Assembly (NCBI GenBank): GCA_017435245.1
Contig: JAFSFK010000098.1
Location: 1 to 12,258 of the forward strand
Direction: 5' to 3'
From: Oscillospiraceae bacterium
GTDB taxonomy: Bacteria; Bacillota; Clostridia; Oscillospirales; Oscillospiraceae
DNA length: 12,258 nucleotides
Shown piece by piece: positions 1-6,641 of the stretch. The notes under the pieces were generated by a model that was given only the letters and a program-made list of their open reading frames with translations, was not told the DNA's origin and ran no database searches. The position numbers and the translations under genes were made by a program. Position 1 is the stretch's first letter, and every line of letters starts with the position of its first letter.

Positions 1-118
1 ACAGGTGATAATATATGATTTCCTCCGGAAATCCCAATTATTTGCACACAAATAATTGGGCGGGCGATTGATAATCGCCCCTACAAGTTCTATTGAAGAC
101 TGCTCGATAAACTGGAAT
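1..118. repeat. Palindrome-rich intergenic repeat, copy A (left part cut by window edge)
   Basis: This stretch is a direct repeat of 1775-1892. I count only two differences, C35 versus A1809 and G58 versus T1832, and these two positions pair with each other in a hairpin with arms 33-44 and 49-60. Other palindromes visible are ATTTCCTCCGGAAAT (18-32) and GGGCGATTGATAATCGCCC (62-80). The right end, TCGATAAACTGGAATTT (104-120), belongs to the terminal sequence shared by the other repeats of this window. There is no coding potential on either strand that looks real. Confidence 0.9.
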
Positions 119-127
119 TTGACAGGC

Positions 128-156
128 AAAAAAAGCGGGCAGCTGAAGCTGCCCGC
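128..156 (-). terminator. Intrinsic terminator of the DUF1576 gene
   Basis: A perfect 10-bp inverted repeat (135-144 with 147-156, GCGGGCAGCT) is followed on the minus strand by seven U residues (128-134). It sits 8 bases past the stop codon of the minus-strand membrane protein gene, where a rho-independent terminator is expected. Confidence 0.93.
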
Positions 157-163
157 CGGGGAT

Positions 164-1489
164 TTATTTTGCTTTTGCTGCCAGACGAACTTCCTTGGTC
201 TTGCAGAACTTCTCCAGCACAGGCACCAGAATGATGCACACGAAGATAGCGGTAAAACCGCCGTTGTACAGGCAGAAGCCGCCGTGCAGACCGGGCACCA
301 GGGTGACCAGGGTGTAGTGGATCATCGCTGCCAGGAAGCCGTAATGCCAGCCGTACTTATCGCAGATGGGACTGAGGCCGTTGGCGTAGCACAGACCCAC
401 CACGATGGCCTGGGCATTGATAGCCAGCGTAAAGTTACCGCCCAGCAGGGGGGAGATCCACTTGGTAGCGAAGGCTGCCACCACATAACCCAGCATAATG
501 GGCCAGACGTTAGTGGGACGGGAGCCGGAGTTGCAGGTGCACAGCATACAGAAGATCAGGCCAAAGGTGACACCATTGAACGGTGCGCTGATCAAGTTAT
601 AATAACCCAGAATGAACAGACCGAAAACGCCCACATTCATCAGAAACACGGCGTTGCCCAGGGTGCCGGAAACATTGTTCACCTGATGGCGGTTCAGAAG
701 CAGCTTCCAGTAGTCCTTGCCGCCGCCCAGGATCAAACCGAACACCACGCACAGACCGAACAGGGCGCAGCAGAAGATGTTCACGATCATGGGGGAAGCC
801 ACAGCCATATCACCGGTGGTGCCGGGCAGCTCGACGCCCATGACCTTATACAAAATGCCGTTGAGCAGGAACATGGTCATACCCACAGGCAATGCAGCCG
901 AGTAAATGTTGAAGCCCTTATGGACATTGGGAGAGTGGGCAAGTCCTGCGGACACGATGATGCCCACCACAACACCCACAGCCACCGCCAACACGATGCC
1001 CAGCACATTGAAACCGATGGCGTCGGCGTGGGGATAGCGCACCAGCAGATCGGAGATCACAGGAGCGACACCGGTGGTAAAGAGCATGGCGTTGACATTG
1101 GCGTAGAATTTTTCCTTCTTAATCAGGTTGGCGACCACCACACCCAGCATGGTAAACCACATGTTGAGCACATGGATGCCCCAGCTGCAGAAGCCCAGGG
1201 TCAGCAGGAATGCCAGGGTGGAAACGTTGTTGACGTTGGTCTTGGTCACATGGAATAGCAGCGCCATGATCAGTGCAACCAACCCCATATTCAGGAAGGT
1301 AGCAGCATAGCCGCCCACGCTGAAATAGTTGGTAGTGACCTTACAGGGCTGGCTGAGGATCTGCCAGAAACCGCTGAGCATAGTGCTGCGGTCGGGCATA
1401 CAAACAGCTGCCACCAGGAAGGCAACGCCAACAAATGCGAAAAACAGCTTAAGGAAATTGCTTTCGGACATTGCTTTGATCTTTTTCAT
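164..1489 (-). CDS. DUF1576-type polytopic membrane protein under ZTP riboswitch control
   Basis: Very hydrophobic protein of 441 residues with roughly ten or more membrane segments and short polar loops, so it is an inner-membrane protein and probably a transporter. I recognise it as the DUF1576 family, whose function I do not know. Conserved-looking glycine- and asparagine-rich stretches include GGYAATFLNMG, HKGFNIYSAALPVG, GSRPTNVWPIMLGY and the C-terminal GLHGGFCLYNGGFTA. The start at 1489 is chosen because GGGAGG lies 8 bases upstream (1498-1503); an in-frame start at 1576 would fall inside the riboswitch. The gene is monocistronic, with its own promoter (1630-1658), ZTP riboswitch and terminator, so expression should rise when ZMP/ZTP accumulates, that is when 10-formyl-tetrahydrofolate is short. 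I infer a role in uptake of a purine, folate or one-carbon related compound. The substrate is unknown, and export or sensing is also possible. Confidence 0.8.
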   Translation of the reverse strand: MKKIKAMSESNFLKLFFAFVGVAFLVAAVCMPDRSTMLSGFWQILSQPCKVTTNYFSVGGYAATFLNMGLVALIMALLFHVTKTNVNNVSTLAFLLTLGFCSWGIHVLNMWFTMLGVVVANLIKKEKFYANVNAMLFTTGVAPVISDLLVRYPHADAIGFNVLGIVLAVAVGVVVGIIVSAGLAHSPNVHKGFNIYSAALPVGMTMFLLNGILYKVMGVELPGTTGDMAVASPMIVNIFCCALFGLCVVFGLILGGGKDYWKLLLNRHQVNNVSGTLGNAVFLMNVGVFGLFILGYYNLISAPFNGVTFGLIFCMLCTCNSGSRPTNVWPIMLGYVVAAFATKWISPLLGGNFTLAINAQAIVVGLCYANGLSPICDKYGWHYGFLAAMIHYTLVTLVPGLHGGFCLYNGGFTAIFVCIILVPVLEKFCKTKEVRLAAKAK

Positions 1490-1511
1490 AGAAAAAACCT
1501 CCCATATTAGC

Positions 1512-1552
1512 AAAAACCGGGCAATCCAGCTTTTGCGAAAACTGAATTGCCC
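1512..1552 (-). terminator. Riboswitch attenuator terminator
   Basis: On the minus strand, GGGCAATTCAG (1552-1542) pairs with CTGGATTGCCC (1529-1519) with one mismatch and an inner TTTT/AAAA extension. It is followed by five U residues (1516-1512). Its 5' arm uses the GGGCAA that belongs to the conserved CUGGGCAA end of the aptamer, so ligand-bound aptamer and terminator exclude each other. This is the usual layout of a transcriptional ON switch. Confidence 0.88.
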
Positions 1553-1617
1553 AGACGGTCGGCATAGAACTCTCACACTCCCTTGCGGTGATCCGCAAAT
1601 CCGTCAGTTATGTGAGA
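1547..1617 (-). promoter_or_regulatory. ZTP/ZMP (pfl motif) riboswitch aptamer
   Basis: Read on the minus strand the leader has all parts of the pfl motif in order. P1 is a perfect 7-bp stem (TCTCACA 1617-1611 with TGTGAGA 1577-1571). The conserved internal loop TAACTGACG follows, then P2 (TTGCGG 1598-1593 with CCGCAA 1588-1583, loop ATCA), then GGGAG directly before the P1 3' arm. After an 8-base linker and a few bases comes CCGTCTGGGCA (1558-1548), the hallmark second domain. From established knowledge, this class binds ZMP/ZTP and turns on purine synthesis and one-carbon genes when formyl-tetrahydrofolate is low. The identification rests on motif matching by eye; a covariance-model score would settle it. 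Confidence 0.9.
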
Positions 1618-1629
1618 TCTTACCGTTAT

Positions 1630-1658
1630 ATTGTAGTAAAAAAGACAGCATTTGTCAA
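1630..1658 (-). promoter_or_regulatory. Promoter of the riboswitch and DUF1576 gene
   Basis: The minus strand carries a perfect -35 TTGACA (1658-1653), a 17-base spacer and a -10 TACAAT (1635-1630). The predicted start is near 1623, a few bases before riboswitch stem P1, so the transcript begins with the aptamer. Confidence 0.88.
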
Positions 1659-1683
1659 CCGAAAGCAAAAAAGAAATCACTTT

Positions 1684-1892
1684 AAATTCCGATTTGTTGG
1701 TGTAATGTTCGTTAGAAACTGTAGGGGCGGATATTATCCGCCCGGGGATTTTGTAAAACAAAATCCCATCACCGACAGGTGATAATATATGATTTCCTCC
1801 GGAAATCCAAATTATTTGCACACAAATAATTTGGCGGGCGATTGATAATCGCCCCTACAAGTTCTATTGAAGACTGCTCGATAAACTGGAAT
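1684..1892. repeat. Palindrome-rich intergenic element, complete copy B
   Basis: The element is bounded by ATTCCGATTT (1686-1695) and its imperfect inverse AAACTGGAAT (1883-1892). A nested core has perfect 10-bp terminal inverted repeats, TGTAGGGGCG (1720-1729) and CGCCCCTACA (1850-1859). The core is a row of about six palindromes: GGGCGGATATTATCCGCCC, a GGGATTTTGT hairpin, ATCACCGACAGGTGAT, ATTTCCTCCGGAAAT, a CCAAATTATTTG hairpin and GGGCGATTGATAATCGCCC. The last 118 bases repeat window positions 1-118. It fills the space between the upstream side of the DUF1576 gene and the 3' end of the antiporter gene. No transposase is present, so it would be a non-autonomous element. Confidence 0.87.
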
Positions 1893-1897
1893 GTATA

Positions 1898-3175
1898 TTA
1901 CTGCAGCTTTGGCATATTGTGCATTCTTGCACTGGTACGGCCCTCGGGATTGATCTCGCCTACTGCCAGCAAAGACCGCTTGGTCAGCGCAGGTCCCACA
2001 AGCTCATAGACCAGCACCGCAAAGAGCACCACATTCCGTGCCAATGCGCCATCCGGCAAAGAGGCTGCAGTCAGCGCCATACCCAGCGCCACACCAGCCT
2101 GGGGCAGCAGGGTGATGCCCAGATTGGCGGTAATGGGGGCGGACTGCCGGGTCAGCCGGCAGCTAAAGGCAGAGCCGAAATACTTTCCGGCAGACCGGGC
2201 GATGATATAGACAACGCCAACCAGCAGCGTCACAGGGCTTGCCAGTACGTTCAGATCCAGCTCCGCACCGGAAATGACGAAAAACAGGATATTCAGGGGC
2301 ACCATCCAGCTTTCCACACGGGCCATCAGTTCCTCGGAGGTGGAACAGATATTGCAGAAGATGGTACCGGTCATCATACACACCAGCAGCAGAGAAAATC
2401 CGCAATGCAGACCGCCGACCTGGAATTTCAGGGTACTCAGACCAACGGTCAGCAGCACAAATGCCACGGAGATGGTCATACGTTTACTGCGGGAATGGAA
2501 GAACTGCTCCACCCAGTTTAAAAGCCAGCCCATCAGGCTGCCCAGTCCCAAAGACAGAATGATCTCTACGATGGGCTCTACCACCACAGCCAGCACACTG
2601 ACCTGTCCGTTGGACAGGGCGGTGGCAATGCCGTAGGAAACGGAGAACAGCACCAGACCAACGGCATCGTCGATGGCGACCACCAGCATCAGCAACCGGG
2701 TCAGCGGGCCGTCGGCCTTATACTGCCGGACAACCATCAAGGTCGCTGCGGGAGCGGTAGCAGATGCGATGGCACCCAGAACGATGGCACAGGGAAGAGA
2801 TATCACATGGGGAAACAGCAGATGCAGTCCAATCAAAACCGCATCCACCAGAACAGTGGTAATCACCGCCTGCAAAATACCGATGGTAATGGCCTTTGCG
2901 CCGGTGGCCTTCAGCTGGCACAGCCGGAATTCATTGCCGATGGTAAAGGCAATGAAGCCCAGGGCGGTCTGGGTGATAATGCTGAGGCCCTCCACCTGCT
3001 CCAGAGAATGGAAGCCAAAGCCGGGAATATTCAGCCGGCCCAGAAGGAAGGGTCCCAACAGCAAGCCTGCCACCAGATATGCCGTGACGGCGGGAAGCTT
3101 GATTAGCTTGGTAAGACGGGACAGGAGCAGACCGCCAATGAGGGCAGCTGCTAAACAAATCAGATTTGTTGCCAC
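1898..3175 (-). CDS. Kef/CPA2-type cation:proton antiporter
   Basis: Membrane protein of 425 residues with about 12 hydrophobic segments, matching the Na+/H+ exchanger domain of the CPA2 (Kef-like) group. Visible family signatures are the SATAPAAT stretch (about 138-145) in the unwound helix, the paired acidic motif AIDDAVGL (D169, D170) that carries the ion-binding and proton-coupling aspartates, ARSAGKYFG (326-334), and a late LLPQAGVALGMAL segment. It would exchange Na+ or K+ for protons at the cytoplasmic membrane. The C-terminal tail is only about 30 residues, so there is no TrkA-N/RCK nucleotide-binding domain as in KefB/KefC. The start is GTG at 3175, preceded by GAGGCG at a normal distance. 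It has its own promoter and no clear terminator before the palindromic repeat at its 3' end. The ion specificity cannot be read from the sequence. Confidence 0.9.
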   Translation of the reverse strand: MATNLICLAAALIGGLLLSRLTKLIKLPAVTAYLVAGLLLGPFLLGRLNIPGFGFHSLEQVEGLSIITQTALGFIAFTIGNEFRLCQLKATGAKAITIGILQAVITTVLVDAVLIGLHLLFPHVISLPCAIVLGAIASATAPAATLMVVRQYKADGPLTRLLMLVVAIDDAVGLVLFSVSYGIATALSNGQVSVLAVVVEPIVEIILSLGLGSLMGWLLNWVEQFFHSRSKRMTISVAFVLLTVGLSTLKFQVGGLHCGFSLLLVCMMTGTIFCNICSTSEELMARVESWMVPLNILFFVISGAELDLNVLASPVTLLVGVVYIIARSAGKYFGSAFSCRLTRQSAPITANLGITLLPQAGVALGMALTAASLPDGALARNVVLFAVLVYELVGPALTKRSLLAVGEINPEGRTSARMHNMPKLQ

Positions 3176-3226
3176 GAAAATACGCCTCTTTTATATTGAA
3201 ATTGTTGGATTTTTTCAGCCTGCCGT

Positions 3227-3255
3227 ATTATACTCCCAACAAAACACAACTTCAA
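3227..3255 (-). promoter_or_regulatory. Promoter of the antiporter gene
   Basis: The minus strand has a perfect -10 TATAAT (3232-3227), a 17-base spacer and a -35 TTGAAG (3255-3250), 50-80 bases before the GTG start. No operator-like palindrome is obvious next to it. Confidence 0.75.
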
Positions 3256-3325
3256 GCGCAATTCCTGCCAAACATTGAAAAAGAAACCAAATTCCCTTTG
3301 TGCAAAAATGATGAACACAGCCACG

Positions 3326-3601
3326 TTCCAGCTTATCGAGCAGTTTGTTGTTGCACAACCTTACAAGAAAGCGTCATTCTGAGCAAGCACAGCGAGTTGA
3401 AGAATCTACGCATTACCGTTGCTGCTGAGTAGTTTTTCAGTGCGAAGCATCCTGTTGCGGTACCCGGCAGTCACTGCGCCTGTCAAAGCAGGCTTGCGTC
3501 TTGCCGACCGCTGCCACTCGCTCCCCTTCGACTCCGGCTGCGCCTGCGCTCAGGATGGCGCATTTAGGGTAGGTTTGCAAGAGAACGATAAATCGGAATT
3601 T
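3326..3601. repeat. Degenerate palindromic repeat in the antiporter-CLC gap
   Basis: This occupies most of the 497-base gap between the antiporter and the CLC pseudogene. The left end TTCCAGCTTATCGAGCAG (3326-3343) and right end ACGATAAATCGGAATT (3585-3600) belong to the terminal family seen at the other repeats, in inverted orientation. Inside, TCATTCTGAGC...GAAGAATCT (3373-3407) is imperfectly inverted by CCTTCGACTCC...CTCAGGATGG (3524-3558). A small hairpin GCCTGTCAAAGCAGGC is at 3478-3493. The match between the arms is poor, so this looks like an old, decaying copy. The plus-strand open frame across it has no recognisable protein features. Confidence 0.6.
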
Positions 3602-3617
3602 ACGGCAGGGGTATTTG

Positions 3618-3645
3618 TTGTCAATTTCTTCCAGTTATGTATGAT
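3618..3645 (+). promoter_or_regulatory. Likely relic promoter of the CLC pseudogene
   Basis: A -35-like TTGTCA (3618-3623), a 16-base spacer and a -10-like TATGAT (3640-3645) lie 28 bases before the ATG at 3673. An AGAGGAG (3653-3659) follows, a little far from the ATG. I see no fluoride riboswitch between the promoter and the gene. Confidence 0.45.
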
Positions 3646-3672
3646 GGCAAAAAGAGGAGAAGAAGTAGTATT

Positions 3673-4343
3673 ATGGCACTGGCAGATACGCTCCGCTGAG
3701 CAAGGACTATCTTGTCACATTCTTAAAATGGGGCCTTTTGGGTCTGTTGATAGGTGCACTGGGCGGACTTTTGGGCGCTGCCTTTCATCACGCTTTGCAC
3801 TTTGCCACCCACCTGCGCACACAGCACAGCTGGCTGATCTTTCTGCCGCCTGTGGGCGGCTTACTGTCGGTGGGCATTTATACACTTTTCCGCCAGCGCA
3901 GCAACCGGGGAACCAATTAAATTATTGATGCCGTGCTGAAAGGGGAGAATATCAGCCCTTTAATCGCACCGGTTATCTTCCTTGCCACCGCAGCCACCCA
4001 CCTGTTTGGCGGCTCTGCCGGACGGGAGGGTGCTGCGCTGCAATTGGGCGGTTCTGCCGTTTCCCTGCTGAACAGACTTTCCAAATTAAAAAATGAGGAC
4101 CGAAAGGTCCTCATCATGAGCGGTATGAGTGCTGTTTTCGCAGGTCTGTGCGGTGCATTGGGGCTTGTGGGACTTTTCTGCTGTGCCACCAATTCCCCCT
4201 TCGCTTCCATCGCTTTGAGCATCGTGATGTTCGGGAGCGCAAATCTTCATTTGTTTGCGCTGGTATGCGTGATCTGCTTCGTCCTTTCCGGACACAGCGG
4301 CCTTTATTCCAGCCAGATCATCCAGTTCCCCAAAGCAAAATAA
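3673..4343 (+). pseudogene. Broken CLC-type (CLC-F-like) fluoride/chloride:proton antiporter
   Basis: Translated fragments are clearly CLC family. One holds the CLC helix signature GGSAGREGAALQLGG, in the form THLFGGSAGREG that I associate with CLC-F fluoride/proton antiporters. The other is the C-terminal block ATNSPFASIALSI...LSGHSGLYSSQ. Three lesions are visible. (1) From ATG 3673 the frame ends after eight codons at TGA 3697, but the frame one base over continues as LSKDYLVTFLKWG, so one base was lost near 3697. (2) An in-frame TAA at 3918-3920 sits between GTN and IIDAV, most simply a TTA leucine codon changed by one base. (3) Near 4150-4160 the middle of the protein jumps directly to the C-terminal block, losing roughly half of a normal protein of about 400 residues. 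The gene cannot make a working channel. The exact ion is uncertain because most selectivity positions are gone. Confidence 0.88.
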
Positions 4344-4494
4344 AATCACGGTTATACGCTTTCTTATGCGTTTGGACAAACATTATTTATAAGTATATGC
4401 AAAATAGGTTTTTGGGGAAATTGTATACCAAGTTTTCATTTAGGTGTCTTTACATAGCGAAGCATCATTATCAACCAACTGAATAATAATCCTG

Positions 4495-5853
4495 TTAACC
4501 ATATACTTTTTGTTGAAGGCAAACGATAGATTCTACATGAGCGCAGCGGGGGAAGAGATCGGCGGCCATAGCGTTTTTAAGCTGATAGCCCCGTTCTTTG
4601 AGAAGTGCTACATCTCGGGCCAGGGTGGCAGGATCACAGGAAACATACACAATGCGGCGGGGCGCCATCCGGTGCAGCGCCTCAATGGTATCGGCGTTCA
4701 GTCCCTTTCGGGGCGGATCAACAACGATCACATCCGGACGGATTCCCTTGCTTTCCAGCTCCAGCGCTGCCTTGCCGGCATCGCCGCAGAAAAATTCTGC
4801 GTTGCCGATGCCGTTGCGCTCTGCGTTTTCTTTGGCATCCACAACAGCCTGCTCCACCACTTCCACACCGATAACCTTACCGGCGGCCTTGGCCATAGCC
4901 AGAGTGATGGTGCCCACACCGCAGTAAAGATCCAGCACCAGATCGTCTTTGGTGATCTCTGCCTGGGCAATAGCGGCTTCGTACAGCCGCTGTGCCTGGT
5001 GATGATTTACCTGATAAAAAGACCGGGGAGACAGGCGGAAATTGAGCCCGCATAGGGTGTCCTCAATATAACCGGGGCCGTAAAGAGTGATGAACTCGTC
5101 ACCCAAAATGGCATTGCCGGGACGGGTATTTACAGCCAGCACCAGAGAAGTAAAACCGGGAACAGCCTTTAACCGCTGCACAAGATCCTCCCAGTGGGGC
5201 AGTCTTCTGCCGTTGACCACCAAGCATACCAGCACTTGTCCGGATACAGCGCCCCGGCGGACATAGATGTGCCGCAGCAACCCCTTTTGGGCAGCCTCAT
5301 CGTAGGCACTGATCCCATAGTGGTTTACATAATCTATGACAATTTTCTTGACCTGATCTGTTTCTTCCGGCAGGATCAGACACCGGGGATTCTCCACTAC
5401 CTGGTGGGTACCTGCCCGGAAGAATCCGGCATAAACCCGCCCTTTTTGGCTGGAGACCGGATATTGCGCCTTGTTGCGATAGCCATAGCAGGTGGGAGCT
5501 GACAGCAGAGGCACTTCCTCCAGATTCTCTCCGCCGATGCGGTTAAGGGTCTGGCGAACACGGTCCGCCTTCAGCCGGCATTCCTCTTCGTAGTCTATGT
5601 GCCAAAAATCACAGCCGCCGCACAGCTTGGCCACCGGGCATTCCCGGTTGATCCGATGGGGAGATTTTTCCAGGATCTCCACCAGCTTTCCGGCGGCCCA
5701 GGTTTTCTGCGCTTTTTCGATCCGCACCATACACCGCTCTCCCACAACTGCGTTGGGAATAAACACGGCACAGCCTTCGATTTTGGCAATGCCCTGTCCC
5801 TCGGCGGTATAGTCACAGATCACCGTTTCATAAATTTGATTTTTAATTAGCAT
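4495..5853 (-). CDS. rlmCD: 23S rRNA (uracil-C5)-methyltransferase, RlmCD/RumA type
   Basis: Protein of 452 residues, the full length for the TrmA/RumA family. It transfers a methyl group from S-adenosylmethionine to C5 of uracil in RNA. An N-terminal TRAM RNA-binding domain covers about residues 1-60. An iron-sulfur cluster motif follows: C72, C78, C81 (CPVAKLCGGC) and C158. The methyltransferase fold covers about 270-452, with SAM motif DLYCGVGTIT (308-317), DPPRKG (379-384), the catalytic nucleophile C406 in VSCDPATLARD and the general base E442 near the end. In Gram-positive bacteria single enzymes of this family (RlmCD) modify both U747 and U1939 of 23S rRNA; assignment to RlmCD rather than a one-site paralogue is inference. 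The start at 5853 is supported by GGGAG 7-8 bases upstream. It lies downstream of the GNAT gene on the same strand, separated by a palindromic repeat. Confidence 0.9.
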   Translation of the reverse strand: MLIKNQIYETVICDYTAEGQGIAKIEGCAVFIPNAVVGERCMVRIEKAQKTWAAGKLVEILEKSPHRINRECPVAKLCGGCDFWHIDYEEECRLKADRVRQTLNRIGGENLEEVPLLSAPTCYGYRNKAQYPVSSQKGRVYAGFFRAGTHQVVENPRCLILPEETDQVKKIVIDYVNHYGISAYDEAAQKGLLRHIYVRRGAVSGQVLVCLVVNGRRLPHWEDLVQRLKAVPGFTSLVLAVNTRPGNAILGDEFITLYGPGYIEDTLCGLNFRLSPRSFYQVNHHQAQRLYEAAIAQAEITKDDLVLDLYCGVGTITLAMAKAAGKVIGVEVVEQAVVDAKENAERNGIGNAEFFCGDAGKAALELESKGIRPDVIVVDPPRKGLNADTIEALHRMAPRRIVYVSCDPATLARDVALLKERGYQLKNAMAADLFPRCAHVESIVCLQQKVYG

Positions 5854-5869
5854 CTAAATTCTCCCAGAA

Positions 5870-5970
5870 AAATTCCGATTAATAGAGTAGGGGACGGGAT
5901 CCCCGTCCCACAGGCGGCGAAACGCCGCCCCTACGAGGTATGACGGTAGATTTACAAAAAATCGGAATTT
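5870..5970. repeat. Short palindromic element between GNAT and rlmCD genes
   Basis: Perfect 11-bp terminal inverted repeats AAATTCCGATT (5870-5880) and AATCGGAATTT (5960-5970) enclose a second pair, GTAGGGG (5888-5893 area) and CCCCTAC (5928-5934), with two hairpins. One is GGGACGGG/CCCGTCCC (5891-5898 and 5902-5909) and the other GGCGGCG/CGCCGCC (5913-5919 and 5923-5929). The right end overlaps the stop codon of the acetyltransferase gene (5969-5971). The hairpins lie between two minus-strand genes and could affect read-through or mRNA stability, but there is no U-run of a terminator. Confidence 0.85.
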
Positions 5971-6436
5971 ACAGAATTACTTCCATACCGATCTTCTGGG
6001 GCTTCAGTCCCAGGGATTCATAGAACTTCATAGCACCGGGGTTGCAGGACCAAACATTCAGGGTCACATTATAGCACCGACGCATTTTGGCATAACGGAG
6101 GATCTCCTCATAGATGGCCTTGCCGATGCCCTTTCCCCGGTGATTTTCATCCACGCACAGATCATCGATATACAGCTCGGTGTGATCATTGATCACCGGA
6201 TCCAGCTCGTATTTTTTGAACATACAAAAGCCGTAACCCAGTACGGCATCCCCTTCCACCGCCACAAAAATAGGGGACGCACTGTTTTCCAGCATAGAAA
6301 GGATCTGGGAGGCTCCGTATTTTTGAGCAGTACAACGGAACAAGTCGGGTCTGCCTTGATGATGCACCCTGCCCACCTGACGCAGAAGGGCTAAAATACC
6401 GGCAACATCCTTTGGCTGTGCAAAACGAATCTCCAT
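5969..6436 (-). CDS. GNAT family N-acetyltransferase
   Basis: Protein of 155 residues, a normal single-domain GNAT length. It would transfer an acetyl group from acetyl-CoA to an amine; the substrate cannot be read. The acetyl-CoA pyrophosphate-binding motif is RGKGIGKAI (from R100) after the beta strand ELYIDDLCVDENH. The C-terminal part NVWSCNPGAMKFYESLGL (128-144) is the standard motif B region. HHQGRPDLF (25-33) is typical of one small-GNAT subgroup. The start at 6436 (MEIRF) is chosen over ATG 6442 because GGAGGT (6448-6443) abuts the latter but lies 6 bases before the former. The open frame further upstream contains the promoter. The stop codon lies inside the end of the following repeat. 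Its promoter is divergent from that of the hydrolase gene. Confidence 0.88.
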   Translation of the reverse strand: MEIRFAQPKDVAGILALLRQVGRVHHQGRPDLFRCTAQKYGASQILSMLENSASPIFVAVEGDAVLGYGFCMFKKYELDPVINDHTELYIDDLCVDENHRGKGIGKAIYEEILRYAKMRRCYNVTLNVWSCNPGAMKFYESLGLKPQKIGMEVIL

Positions 6437-6464
6437 ACGCATACCTCCGTGGTCATTTTTTCTT

Positions 6465-6493
6465 ATGATACCACAAAAGTGTGTGCAGGTAAA
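6465..6493 (-). promoter_or_regulatory. Promoter of the GNAT gene
   Basis: The minus strand carries -35 TTTACC (6493-6488), a 17-base spacer and -10 TATCAT (6470-6465), about 29 bases before the chosen ATG. It rules out the longer reading frame that starts upstream of it. Confidence 0.65.
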
Positions 6494-6596
6494 CAAAAGT
6501 TTTTCCTTGGATATGTTCGAGCACATCCTTTTGCCGGAACGATAAATATCTGACAGAGCCATATATAGAAGGTTCAAACCCTTCCGTGAAGATTCC

Positions 6597-6625
6597 TTGA
6601 AATGTGTTTTCCGAAGTGCTATAAT
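6597..6625 (+). promoter_or_regulatory. Promoter of the alpha/beta hydrolase gene
   Basis: The -35 TTGAAA (6597-6602) and -10 TATAAT (6620-6625) are spaced by exactly 17 bases. The TTG that could be read as a start codon at 6597 is therefore the promoter, and translation must begin downstream of about 6632, giving a very short leader. Confidence 0.85.
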
Positions 6626-6641
6626 CAGCATATTCCGGCAG

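Noticed and set aside
56..1258. Long plus-strand open frame of 400 codons opposite the DUF1576 gene
   Set aside because: It is rich in His, Gln and Gly in a pattern typical of an antisense shadow of a membrane protein gene, has no ribosome binding site, and covers the terminator of the real gene.
3600..3672. Fluoride riboswitch before the CLC-F-like pseudogene
   Set aside because: CLC-F genes often have one, but the conserved 5' GGNGATGG stem and the paired CTGATG segment cannot both be found here; only an isolated GATGGC is present.
4344..4494. Possible RNA or terminator in the AT-rich gap between CLC pseudogene and rlmCD 3' end
   Set aside because: Only a weak ACGC/GCGT hairpin is visible, without a U-run on the relevant strand. 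I see nothing supportable in this stretch.
6437..6631. N-terminal extension of the GNAT protein by 65 residues
   Set aside because: The extension covers the promoter and ribosome binding site of the gene and has no GNAT similarity. The chosen ATG has an ideal GGAGGT.
6597..6641. Upstream TTG start for the alpha/beta hydrolase
   Set aside because: The TTG is the first half of a consensus -35 (TTGAAA) with TATAAT 17 bases later, so it lies outside the transcript.
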